42,266 bases of DNA from Lachnospiraceae bacterium (GTDB taxonomy: Bacteria; Bacillota; Clostridia; Lachnospirales; Bianqueaceae). Every line of letters starts with the position of its first letter. The first letter of the stretch is position 1. This document shows, in pieces, positions 24,655 through 32,947 of this stretch. Under the pieces are notes generated by a model. The model was given only the letters and a program-made list of their open reading frames with translations, did not search any database and was not told the origin of the DNA. The stretch spans positions 1 to 42,266 of the forward strand of contig JABUST010000050.1 in the NCBI GenBank assembly GCA_021442595.1, read 5' to 3'. A program made the position numbers and the translations under genes.

Positions 24655-26312
24655 TTGTTTACAATGGCACCGGTGGCACCGCTGGAGACCATGGCAGCGT
24701 AGCGCTTCAGATAACCGGACAGTTCCTTGGTTTTAGGAACAAAGGCAGTCAGACGGCGATCAATCTCTTCCTGAGGCACCTTAAGCTCCAGCTTGTTGGC
24801 AGGGATATCAATGGAAATAATGTCTCCCTCCTGCACCACACCGATGACGCCGCCGCTGGCAGCTTCGGGAGATACATGACCGATGCAGGCACCTCGGGTA
24901 GCACCGGAGAAACGTCCGTCGGTAATGAGCGCTACACTGGATCCAAGCCCCATACCCATAATGGAGGATGTGGGATTCAGCATTTCTCTCATACCGGGAC
25001 CTCCCTTGGGACCTTCATAGCGAATGACCACCACGTCTCCGGGGCAGATCTTTCCGGCATTGATGGCTGTCTGTGCTTCCTCTTCAGAATCAAAGACACG
25101 GGCAGGACCTTCATGGACCAGCATCTCGGGAGCCACGGCGCTGCGCTTGACCACACCGCCATCCGGAGCCAGATTTCCCTTCAGAACGGCAATGCCGCCG
25201 GTATGAGAGTAGGGCTCCTCAACTGTACGGATGACGGAGGTATCTCTGTTCACCACATGCTCCAGATTCTCGCCTACGGTCTTTCCGGTAACGGTCATAC
25301 AGTCTGTGTGAATAAGATCCAGCTTAGTAAGTTCCTTCATAACAGCCCAGACACCGCCTGCTTCTTCCAGATCCTCCATGTAGGTGCGTCCTGCAGGAGC
25401 CAGATGGCAGAGGTTCGGGGTCTTCTCACTCATGGCATTGGCGATATCCAGATTCAGCTCTACACCTGCTTCATGGGCAATGGCAGGGAGATGCAGCATG
25501 GAATTGGTGGAGCAGCCCAGAGCCATGTCCACCGTAAGGGCATTTTTAAAGGCCTTTTCGGTCATAATGTCACGGGGTTTGATGTCCCGTCTCAGCATTT
25601 CCATTACGGCCATGCCTGCATGCTTCGCCAGCTCAATGCGGGCAGAGTAAACAGCAGGAACGGTTCCGTTTCCTCTCAGACCCATGCCGAGGGCTTCTGT
25701 TAAGCAGTTCATGGAATTGGCAGTATACATACCGGAGCAGGATCCGCAGGTGGGGCAGACCCGTCGTGCATAGTCCTCCAGCTCCTCCTCATTGATCTTT
25801 CCTGCATTGAACTTTCCAACAGCCTCAAACATGGAGGAGAGGGATGTCTTTCCATCTCCCACATGACCTGCCAGCATAGGACCGCCGCTGACAAATACGG
25901 TGGGAATGTTCAGGCGTGCAGCCGCCATCAATAGGCCGGGCACGTTTTTATCACAGTTGGGCACCATGACCAGAGCGTCAAAGCCGTGGGCCAGCACCAT
26001 GGCTTCCGTGGAGTCGGCAATCAGATCCCGGGTAACAAGGGAATATTTCATACCCTGATGTCCCATGGCGATACCGTCACAGACGGCAATGGCGGGAAAC
26101 ACGATGGGGGTTCCGCCTGCCATGGCTACACCCAGCTTGACGGCGTCCACGATCTTATCCAGATTCATGTGGCCGGGTACGATTTCATTGTAGGAACTGA
26201 CAACACCTACCAGAGGACGGCTGACTTCTTCAGTGGTCAGACCAAGTGCATGATACAAAGAGCGATGAGTCGCATTCTGGGGACCCTGGGTAATGGCTGC
26301 GGAATTCAGCAT
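24651..26312 (-). CDS. ilvD: Dihydroxy-acid dehydratase
   Basis: Dehydrates 2,3-dihydroxy-isovalerate and 2,3-dihydroxy-3-methylvalerate to the 2-oxo acids of valine and isoleucine synthesis. The 553-residue protein shows the IlvD signatures: PNCDKNVPG with Cys120, the cluster motif [17 protein letters not shown] (186-202) with Cys192, and GRFSGATRG near the C-terminus. An iron-sulfur cluster dehydratase is therefore expected, oxygen-sensitive in an anaerobe. It lies downstream of ilvC after a 74-nt gap with a stable hairpin, and overlaps the DUF815 gene by 4 nt. Confidence 0.96.
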   Translation of the reverse strand: MLNSAAITQGPQNATHRSLYHALGLTTEEVSRPLVGVVSSYNEIVPGHMNLDKIVDAVKLGVAMAGGTPIVFPAIAVCDGIAMGHQGMKYSLVTRDLIADSTEAMVLAHGFDALVMVPNCDKNVPGLLMAAARLNIPTVFVSGGPMLAGHVGDGKTSLSSMFEAVGKFNAGKINEEELEDYARRVCPTCGSCSGMYTANSMNCLTEALGMGLRGNGTVPAVYSARIELAKHAGMAVMEMLRRDIKPRDIMTEKAFKNALTVDMALGCSTNSMLHLPAIAHEAGVELNLDIANAMSEKTPNLCHLAPAGRTYMEDLEEAGGVWAVMKELTKLDLIHTDCMTVTGKTVGENLEHVVNRDTSVIRTVEEPYSHTGGIAVLKGNLAPDGGVVKRSAVAPEMLVHEGPARVFDSEEEAQTAINAGKICPGDVVVIRYEGPKGGPGMREMLNPTSSIMGMGLGSSVALITDGRFSGATRGACIGHVSPEAASGGVIGVVQEGDIISIDIPANKLELKVPQEEIDRRLTAFVPKTKELSGYLKRYAAMVSSGATGAIVNK

Positions 26313-26343
26313 AAAGTGTTCTCCTTATCTTTTACATAATAAG

Positions 26344-26369
26344 GTGACCCGGCTGCAAAGCCGGGTCAC
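26344..26369. other. Perfect hairpin between ilvC and ilvD
   Basis: GTGACCCGGC (26344-26353) and GCCGGGTCAC (26360-26369) make a 10-bp stem with a 6-nt loop in the ilvC-ilvD gap. No U-tract follows in the ilv direction, so partial termination or mRNA stabilisation is inferred rather than a full stop. Confidence 0.6.
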
Positions 26370-26386
26370 ATGGATCATGAAACAGA

Positions 26387-27457
<1,071 letters not shown>

Positions 27458-27496
27458 TCATCCGGTAGGGTGGGGCTGAAAAATATACACCCGAAT

Positions 27497-27525
27497 ATTA
27501 TATGCATTCTTGAACAGAATTACAA
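27497..27525 (-). promoter_or_regulatory. Internal promoter before ilvC
   Basis: On the minus strand TTGTAA (27520-27525), exactly 17 nt, TATAAT (27497-27502). It overlaps the ilvN stop codon and lies about 95 nt upstream of ilvC, leaving an 85-nt leader that could carry regulation independent of ilvA. Confidence 0.6.
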
Positions 27526-28023
27526 ATACGAATTCACACGAAGCACAGATTCTCCCCGCTCCAGAGAGACCACGCCGGAACGGCAGATCTCCATGATATT
27601 GTAGGCCTGCAGGAAGGAGATGAAGTCGTCGATCTTTCGGCTGGTCTCCGTGAGCTGCAGAACGATGGCGTCATGATTGTAGTCCACAGGTTTGGCGCCG
27701 AAGGCGGAGGCTGCATCCAGAACTTCACCTCTGTAGGCAGGATCATTCTGAATTTTGATGAGCAGCACTTCGGAAAGGATGGCATCCTCTGCCAGCTCCT
27801 TAATGGATTTCACATCCGGAAGCTTGTAGAGTTGATTGATGAGCTGCTGCTTTTCGCTGACATCGCCTTCAGCCTTAACTGTGATGCGGGAGAACTCGGG
27901 CGTTTCCGTCTCACTGACGTTCAGGCTGACGATGTTGAACTGTCTGCGTCTGAACATGGAAGTGACCCGGTTCAGCACGCCATACTTGTTCTTTACCAGA
28001 ACTGCCACATTAAAGAATTCCAT
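27520..28023 (-). CDS. ilvN: Acetolactate synthase small (regulatory) subunit
   Basis: Regulatory subunit of 167 residues that confers valine feedback control on IlvB. The N-terminal ACT domain is clear: VAVLVKNKYGVLNRVTSMF then FNIVSLNVSETE (about residues 6-43). The start is ATG at 28023, one base after the ilvB stop; an open frame continues upstream to 28308 but that part lies inside ilvB and has no family similarity. Spacing implies translational coupling and equal expression with ilvB. Confidence 0.94.
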   Translation of the reverse strand: MEFFNVAVLVKNKYGVLNRVTSMFRRRQFNIVSLNVSETETPEFSRITVKAEGDVSEKQQLINQLYKLPDVKSIKELAEDAILSEVLLIKIQNDPAYRGEVLDAASAFGAKPVDYNHDAIVLQLTETSRKIDDFISFLQAYNIMEICRSGVVSLERGESVLRVNSYL

Positions 28024-28024
28024 A

Positions 28025-29692
28025 TCAGTCACCGATCCTTGTGATAATGTCGTCCATGGAGCCTCCGGGAGGCAGCATGGGAAGAACGAATTCATCTTTA
28101 TCGATGGCACAGTCGATGAGGAAGGGACCATCGGTGGAGAAGGCCTGCTGCAGTGCATCTTCCAGCTCCTCCAGGGTGGATGCCTTGGCGCCGTCAGCGC
28201 CGAAAGCCCTGGCCAGCTGAACAAAATCCGTCTTTCTGTCCAGAATGGTGTTGGAATAATGCTGGTCATAGAACAGAGTCTGCCATTGGCGGACCATGCC
28301 CAGAACACCGTTATTCATCAGGAAGATAACCAGAGGAACCTTATAGGAAACAGCGGTGGCCATTTCCTGAAGGGTCATGCCGAAGCTTCCGTCACCAGTT
28401 ACAAGAACGGAACGCTCCCGGGTTCCGAAGGCAGCTCCGATAGAGGCGCCCATACCAAAGCCCATGGTTCCCAGTCCGCCGCTGGATATAAAGCGGCGCT
28501 TGGTCTTCAGCTCCGTATACTGTCCGGCCCACATCTGATGCTGACCAACATCTGTGCTGACAGGGGTATTGGGACCAAGAAAACGGTTCAGAGCCAGGAT
28601 GGCACGGCGGGGAGTCAGTCCCTGCCGCTGATCCAAAGCTTCAATCTCTTCTTTCTTAAATCCGGCCAGCTCACTCTGCCAGTCGGGATTTGTCTTCTCC
28701 TCAATGAGGGGAAGCAGAGCTTCCAATGTTTTCTTAAGATCGCCGCGAAGACCTACAGCCACCGGAATATTCTTTCCCAGTTCAGCTCCGTCTACATCGA
28801 TCTGGACGATCTGAGCGCCTTTGGCAAACTTGGCTTTGTTGCCGGTGACACGGTCGTTAAAACGGTTGCCAAGAGCAATGATACAGTCGGAACGGTGCAT
28901 TCCCATGGAGGAAGCGTAGTGGCCGTGCATTCCCTGCATGCCAAGAAAACGGGGATGAGCAGTGGGAATGGCGGAGAGGCCCATGAAGGAGCAGCCCATG
29001 GGGGCATCCAGCTTATCAGCCAGAGCAATGATCTCGTCTGCAGCATCGGAGGTGATGGCGCCGCCGCCGAAGTAGATGAAGGGGCGCTGTGCCTTGTTGA
29101 TGATCTCAGCTGCCTGACGGATCCTGATCTCCTTGGCTGCTTTTCTTTCTTCCGTCACTACGGGAGCCTTGGGCTCATATTCACATTTGGCAATCTGAAT
29201 GTCCTTGGGCACGTCGATGAGGACCGGACCGGGACGTCCGGACATAGCCAGTTCGAAGGCTTCCCGGATGGTATCCTGGAGCTCCCGGACATCGGAAACA
29301 AAGTAGTTATGCTTGGTGATGGGAAGGGTCACACCGGTAATGTCGATCTCCTGGAAGGAGTCGGTACCTACCTGTGTGGAAGGAACGTTGCCGGTGATGG
29401 CCACCATGGGAACAGAGTCCATGAAAGCGGTGGCAATGCCGGTTACCAGGTTCGTGGCGCCGGGGCCGGAGGTGGCAATGACCACACCGGGACGGCCGGT
29501 GACACGGGCATAGCCGTCGGCTGCATGGGCTGCGCCTTGTTCGTGGGCTGCCAAAACATGAGTCAGTTCATTCTGATATTTGTAAAGAGAGTCGTATACG
29601 TTCAGGATCTGACCGCCGGGGTAGCCGAAGACTACATCACATCCCTGGTCAATAAGGGTCCTGACAACGATATCAGCGCCGGATAAAAGCAT
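28025..29692 (-). CDS. ilvB: Acetolactate synthase large (catalytic) subunit
   Basis: Thiamine-diphosphate and FAD enzyme of 555 residues that condenses pyruvate with pyruvate or 2-oxobutyrate. Glu51 in AAHEQGAAHAADGYAR is the conserved ThDP-activating residue; the ThDP-Mg motif runs from GDGSF (433-437) to NN (460-461). GYPGGQILNVYDSL is the biosynthetic-type N-terminus, and FAD-region motifs such as GNRFNDRVTG are present. The biosynthetic rather than catabolic form is indicated by the adjacent ilvN and ilvC. Confidence 0.96.
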   Translation of the reverse strand: MLLSGADIVVRTLIDQGCDVVFGYPGGQILNVYDSLYKYQNELTHVLAAHEQGAAHAADGYARVTGRPGVVIATSGPGATNLVTGIATAFMDSVPMVAITGNVPSTQVGTDSFQEIDITGVTLPITKHNYFVSDVRELQDTIREAFELAMSGRPGPVLIDVPKDIQIAKCEYEPKAPVVTEERKAAKEIRIRQAAEIINKAQRPFIYFGGGAITSDAADEIIALADKLDAPMGCSFMGLSAIPTAHPRFLGMQGMHGHYASSMGMHRSDCIIALGNRFNDRVTGNKAKFAKGAQIVQIDVDGAELGKNIPVAVGLRGDLKKTLEALLPLIEEKTNPDWQSELAGFKKEEIEALDQRQGLTPRRAILALNRFLGPNTPVSTDVGQHQMWAGQYTELKTKRRFISSGGLGTMGFGMGASIGAAFGTRERSVLVTGDGSFGMTLQEMATAVSYKVPLVIFLMNNGVLGMVRQWQTLFYDQHYSNTILDRKTDFVQLARAFGADGAKASTLEELEDALQQAFSTDGPFLIDCAIDKDEFVLPMLPPGGSMDDIITRIGD

Positions 29693-29713
29693 TTGTGCCT
29701 CCTGTACAGTATT

Positions 29714-30913
29714 TTATCCCTGGATGATCTTGAAGCCTTCCTTCTGCAGGGCCTCGTTGATCTCCAGAATATGTTCAAAGTTTCTGGTCTCCATGCCGAT
29801 GCGCAGGAAACAGCCGTTTATGCTGGCCGTCTCACCGTTTCGCTCATGATGGACACTGATGACATTTCCGCCTTTTTCGGCAATAATACGGGATACAGCC
29901 TGGAGCTGACCGGGCTTGTCCACCAGCTCAATGAGGAGGGTGGTGTTGCGGCCGGATTTGATCAGACCCCGTTCGATGATGCGGTTCAGGCTGGTGACAT
30001 CCACATTTCCTCCGGATACCACGCTGACCACCTTCTTCCCTTCCATGGGGAATTTTTCAAACATGGCAGCGGCGACGGATACTGCGCCTGCACCCTCGGC
30101 GATCATTTTTTCCTTCTCGATCAGTGCCAGAATGGCGCTGGAGATCTCATCCTCCGTCACCAGAGCAATATCATCCACATATTTGCTGACGATGTCAAAG
30201 GTGTTTTCTCCGGGCTGTTTAACGGCGATGCCGTCGGCGATGGTGGAAACGCTGTCCAGACAGGTGATCTTCCCGGAATTCACAGAATTAAACATACTGG
30301 GAGCGCCGGCTGCCTGTACGCCGTAGACCTTGGTCCTGGGACTCAGGGTCTTTACAGCAAGAGCGATTCCGGAGATCAGTCCGCCGCCTCCGATAGGAAC
30401 CAGAATGGCGTCGATATCGTCCAGATCGTGCATGATCTCCAGACCGATGGTGCCCTGACCGGCGATGACGTCTTCATCGTCAAAGGGATGGACAAAGGTA
30501 TAGCCGAACTCATCTCTCAGCTCCAGGGCTTTGCGGTAGGCATCGTCATAGACCCCGTCCACCAGACACACATTAGCGCCGTAGCCCTTAGTGGCTTCCA
30601 CCTTGGAGATGGGGGCGGAGTCGGGAAGGCAGATCAGAGAGGAAATGCCGTATTTGGATGCGGCCAGCGCCACACCCTGGGCATGATTTCCCGCAGAACA
30701 GGCAATGACGCCTCTGGCTCTTTCTTCGGGGGAGAGGTTGGCAATCTTGTATCCCGAACCTCTCAATTTAAAGGATCCTGTATTCTGCAGGTTTTCCGGT
30801 TTCAGATACAACCGGCAGCCGGGTGCCAGAGAAGGGGCGTTAACAAGGGCAGTCTCATGGATAATACCCTTCAGTGCCACGCCGGCATTGAAAATTTTGT
30901 CTACGGATAGCAT
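29714..30913 (-). CDS. ilvA: Threonine dehydratase (threonine ammonia-lyase) with C-terminal ACT domain
   Basis: PLP enzyme of 399 residues that makes 2-oxobutyrate from threonine for isoleucine. GSFKLRG carries the PLP lysine Lys49, SAGNHAQG binds the substrate or phosphate, and GGGGLISG is the glycine-rich phosphate loop. A single ACT-like domain (LLIELVDKPGQLQAVSRII) lies in the last 75 residues, shorter than the two-ACT E. coli IlvA and like many Firmicute enzymes. First gene of the ilv operon, so a biosynthetic role is the natural reading although the length also fits catabolic TdcB-like forms. Confidence 0.93.
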   Translation of the reverse strand: MLSVDKIFNAGVALKGIIHETALVNAPSLAPGCRLYLKPENLQNTGSFKLRGSGYKIANLSPEERARGVIACSAGNHAQGVALAASKYGISSLICLPDSAPISKVEATKGYGANVCLVDGVYDDAYRKALELRDEFGYTFVHPFDDEDVIAGQGTIGLEIMHDLDDIDAILVPIGGGGLISGIALAVKTLSPRTKVYGVQAAGAPSMFNSVNSGKITCLDSVSTIADGIAVKQPGENTFDIVSKYVDDIALVTEDEISSAILALIEKEKMIAEGAGAVSVAAAMFEKFPMEGKKVVSVVSGGNVDVTSLNRIIERGLIKSGRNTTLLIELVDKPGQLQAVSRIIAEKGGNVISVHHERNGETASINGCFLRIGMETRNFEHILEINEALQKEGFKIIQG

Positions 30914-31066
30914 GAGCTTCCTTCTTTCGTGATTCTTAGGTACCCCCGGAAAAACGGAAGGTTCCGGAGAACTCCATTGGAACTTATCAAATGTAATGGA
31001 ACCTATCGTATCCGATAGCTCCTATCGGCTCCAATGACAAATGTACCCTGATTTTAAAAGGTAGTT
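30914..31066 (-). promoter_or_regulatory. Structured leader of the ilv operon, no T-box seen
   Basis: The transcript predicted from 31073-31101 has about 150 nt before ilvA. It folds locally: CCGATAG/CTATCGG forms a short hairpin, CATTGGA pairs with TCCAATG around it, and CCGGAA with TTCCGG forms another near the gene. TACATTTG occurs twice. No T-box sequence (AGGGTGGNACCGCG) is present. A TTG-started 17-codon frame after CAGGG contains three Ile codons and one further Leu; it is a weak leader-peptide candidate. A regulatory role is likely but the mechanism cannot be named. Confidence 0.45.
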
Positions 31067-31072
31067 CTTGTT

Positions 31073-31101
31073 ACTGTACCACTGTAAAGCGTGTTTGTCA
31101 A
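31073..31101 (-). promoter_or_regulatory. Main promoter of the ilv operon
   Basis: On the minus strand a perfect TTGACA (31096-31101), a 17-nt spacer and TACAGT (31073-31078). It predicts transcription starting near 31066. Confidence 0.8.
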
Positions 31102-31147
31102 CGAAGCACCCTGGCCAACTTTTTCCCCCGGTTTCAGAAAAAATCAG

Positions 31148-31153
31148 TATAAT
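31148..31153 (+). promoter_or_regulatory. Possible -10 element for D-aminoacylase gene
   Basis: TATAAT at 31148-31153 on the plus strand, 112 nt before the start codon, without a good -35. The rest of the 351-nt gap from 30914 to 31264 holds the ilv promoter and leader on the other strand and nothing else I can support. Confidence 0.35.
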
Positions 31154-31264
31154 GAATACAGAACTCCCGCAAGGACATGCACTGCGGAATCAACACAGGA
31201 AGCATTAGGAGAAGCATGCGCTCATGGCCCGGGAATTCTATTCGAAACACACAGGAGATAACCC

Positions 31265-32626
31265 ATGCAAACTCTGATTTTGAACGGACATCTTATCGAC
31301 CCCTCTTCCTGTCGGGACGGAGCCTATGACCTTCTGATTACAGACGGGAGGGTGAGCAGCGTGGAGCAGGATCTGTCTTTTCTGAAAGCATCCGCAGACC
31401 TGGTCATCGATGCCTCCGGCAAAGTGGTGGCCCCCGGCTTTGTGGATATTCATATGCATGAGGACCCGGTGGGGGAAGACGGAAGGATAAAGTACTGCAT
31501 ATTCGACAACATGCTGCGCATGGGAGTCACCACCGCAGTGGGAGGAAACTGCGGTTCCACCTGTATGGATCCCGGAGCTTACCTGGATCTGGTAGACGCT
31601 CAGGGGGCTCCCTGCAACGTGGCTATGTTCGTAGGCGAGATCAGCTGCCGGGAGAAGGCCGGGGCAGTGAACAAATACGAGAAAGCCACTCCCTCTCAGC
31701 GCAGGCAGATCCGGGATAAGATCCGAAATGCTCTGGACCGAGGCTGTGTGGGGCTCTCCTACGGCGTGCGCTATGCTCCGGGAGCTGATGAGGAAGAACT
31801 GATGGAAGCCGGCAGTGCCTGCCTGGAAAAGCACCGGATCCTATCCGCCCATGTACGGGATGATGCGGACCGGATCCTTCCCTCTATCGAAGAGATTGCA
31901 GCCATCGGCAGAAAATTTGATCTTCCGGTGCAGATTTCCCACATCGGCAGCATGGGTGGCTTTGGACAGATGAAGGAGGTCCTTGAGCAGATCCGGACAT
32001 ACAGAGCCGAAGGTCTGGACATTGCCCTGGACTGCTATCCCTACGAAGCCTTCTCCACGGAGATCGGCGCCACCACCTATGACGATGGCTGGATGGACCG
32101 CTATCACTGCGGATATGAGGTACTGGAATTCTGTGAAGGAAAATATAAAGGACAGCGGGCTACACCTGAGTCCTTTGCGGACATGCGAAAGACGGATCCG
32201 GATGCCCTGACGGTATGTTATGTCATGAAGGAGGAGGATGTGCGTCTGGCTCTTTCATTTGAACATACCTGCCTTGGCAGTGACGGGATCCTGGATGAAG
32301 GGCAGGGTCATCCCAGAAGCGCCGGTGCCTTTCCCCGCTTTTTCAGCTGCTATGTGAAGGAGGGCAGCATCTCCCTTTATGATGCTGTATATAAGACATC
32401 CACCATGGCAGCCAAACGGCTGGGCCTGAAAGGAAAAGGCTCTCTTACCCCGGGAGCCGATGGTGACGTAGTCATCTTCGATCCCGGAAAAATCAGAGAC
32501 AGAGCCACCTTTATCAACCCTCTGCTGCCTCCGGAGGGCATTGACCTGGTCCTCATTAACGGAAGGATCGCTGCCCGTGATTGTCAAATTGTACAAAAAG
32601 ATCTGGGCAGAAGTGTGAGAGTTTGA
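31265..32626 (+). CDS. D-aminoacylase / N-acyl-D-amino-acid deacylase family amidohydrolase
   Basis: Metal-dependent amidohydrolase of 453 residues. The ligand set matches D-aminoacylases: His63 and His65 in DIHMHED, Cys96 in GGNCGST (the unusual zinc cysteine of this family), His196 in SAHVRDD, His226 in ISHIGS, and Asp340 in GSDG. GLSYGVRYAPG (163-173) is also family-like. It would hydrolyse N-acyl or N-carbamoyl D-amino acids or a related amide, perhaps from peptidoglycan or diet. ACAGGAGA precedes the ATG. It stands alone between two divergent or independent units, so context does not name the substrate. Confidence 0.85.
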   Translation: MQTLILNGHLIDPSSCRDGAYDLLITDGRVSSVEQDLSFLKASADLVIDASGKVVAPGFVDIHMHEDPVGEDGRIKYCIFDNMLRMGVTTAVGGNCGSTCMDPGAYLDLVDAQGAPCNVAMFVGEISCREKAGAVNKYEKATPSQRRQIRDKIRNALDRGCVGLSYGVRYAPGADEEELMEAGSACLEKHRILSAHVRDDADRILPSIEEIAAIGRKFDLPVQISHIGSMGGFGQMKEVLEQIRTYRAEGLDIALDCYPYEAFSTEIGATTYDDGWMDRYHCGYEVLEFCEGKYKGQRATPESFADMRKTDPDALTVCYVMKEEDVRLALSFEHTCLGSDGILDEGQGHPRSAGAFPRFFSCYVKEGSISLYDAVYKTSTMAAKRLGLKGKGSLTPGADGDVVIFDPGKIRDRATFINPLLPPEGIDLVLINGRIAARDCQIVQKDLGRSVRV

Positions 32627-32646
32627 TGACATTCTGCGGGTGCCTG

Positions 32647-32655
32647 TGATATAAT
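32647..32655 (+). promoter_or_regulatory. Extended -10 promoter of carB leader
   Basis: TGA-TATAAT (TG at 32647-32648, perfect -10 at 32650-32655). The -35 is weak (TGACAT at 32627-32632, 17-nt spacer). It predicts transcription from about 32662, some 285 nt before carB. Confidence 0.6.
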
Positions 32656-32667
32656 CGTAAAAATTTA

Positions 32668-32761
32668 TGTGCCGGAGCGAAGAGCAGGCAGTAAATCAAC
32701 GGTAAGTGGTTCCTATGGAACCCGGGTTGACAGCTTTACTGCCGGCAGAGGTCCGGGCATA
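32668..32761 (+). promoter_or_regulatory. Folded 5' RNA element in carB leader
   Basis: A long irregular hairpin with four stacked helices. Outer: TGTGCCGGA at 32668-32676 with TCCGG-(G)-CATA at 32752-32761. Then GGCAGTAAA (32687-32695) with TTTACTGCC (32735-32743), a perfect 9 bp. Then TCAAC (32696-32700) with GTTGA (32726-32730). Apex: GGTTCC (32708-32713) with GGAACC (32717-32722). Internal loops separate them. It matches no riboswitch class that I can recognise from sequence (not T-box, PyrR-site, ZTP, SAM, TPP or purine). Confidence 0.55.
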
Positions 32762-32776
32762 GAAAAGAGGTGCAGG

Positions 32777-32902
32777 ATGAAGGTCTATCAGATGAACGAT
32801 TTCCATGGCTCAGACATGTTGGCTAATGGACAGTTGTCTCTTCTGTCCTCTCCTGTTTATTCTCTTTTTTCAAATATCAGCCAAGCTAAGAGATACCTGT
32901 AA
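32777..32902 (+). CDS. Putative 41-residue leader peptide of carB attenuator
   Basis: Short frame beginning MKVYQMNDFH and ending QAKRYL, with a good AGAGG ribosome site (32766-32770) 6 nt before the ATG. The sequence after codon 20 is rich in U and C codons (Ser, Leu, Pro, Val, Phe). Its TAA stop (32900-32902) falls in the 4-nt loop of the terminator at 32887-32920, so a ribosome translating the last codons would cover the 5' arm and prevent the terminator forming. E. coli pyrBI has a comparable 44-residue leader peptide. The peptide has no recognisable domain and probably acts only through its translation. The same frame could start at GTG 32669, but that would have no ribosome site. Confidence 0.6.
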   Translation: MKVYQMNDFHGSDMLANGQLSLLSSPVYSLFSNISQAKRYL

Positions 32903-32920
32903 AGGTGTCTCTTAATTTTT
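32887..32920 (+). terminator. Attenuator terminator upstream of carB
   Basis: TAAGAGATACCT (32887-32898) pairs with AGGTGTCTCTTA (32903-32914), 12 bp with one G-U pair and loop GTAA, followed by TTTTT at 32916-32920. It lies 28 nt before the carB start, so transcription must read through it to express carB. Confidence 0.85.
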
Positions 32921-32947
32921 GTATTGGGAGAAAGAAAGGAATTAGCT

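Noticed and set aside
27520-28308. Longer ilvN start at 28308
   Set aside because: The extra 95 residues lie inside ilvB and have no ACT-family similarity; ATG at 28023 follows the ilvB stop by one base.
27836-29686. 616-codon open frame antisense to ilvB
   Set aside because: Shadow of ilvB; no start signal and no domain.
30914-31066. T-box riboswitch in the ilv leader
   Set aside because: The T-box consensus and specifier-like stem I were looked for and not found.
32740-32762. ZTP riboswitch in the carB leader, suggested by CCGGGCA near the 3' side
   Set aside because: The upstream conserved half of that class is absent and the pairing is better explained by the outer helix.
32924-32947. 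TTG start for carB at 32924
   Set aside because: The eight extra residues encode the ribosome site itself; ATG at 32948 fits the family start.
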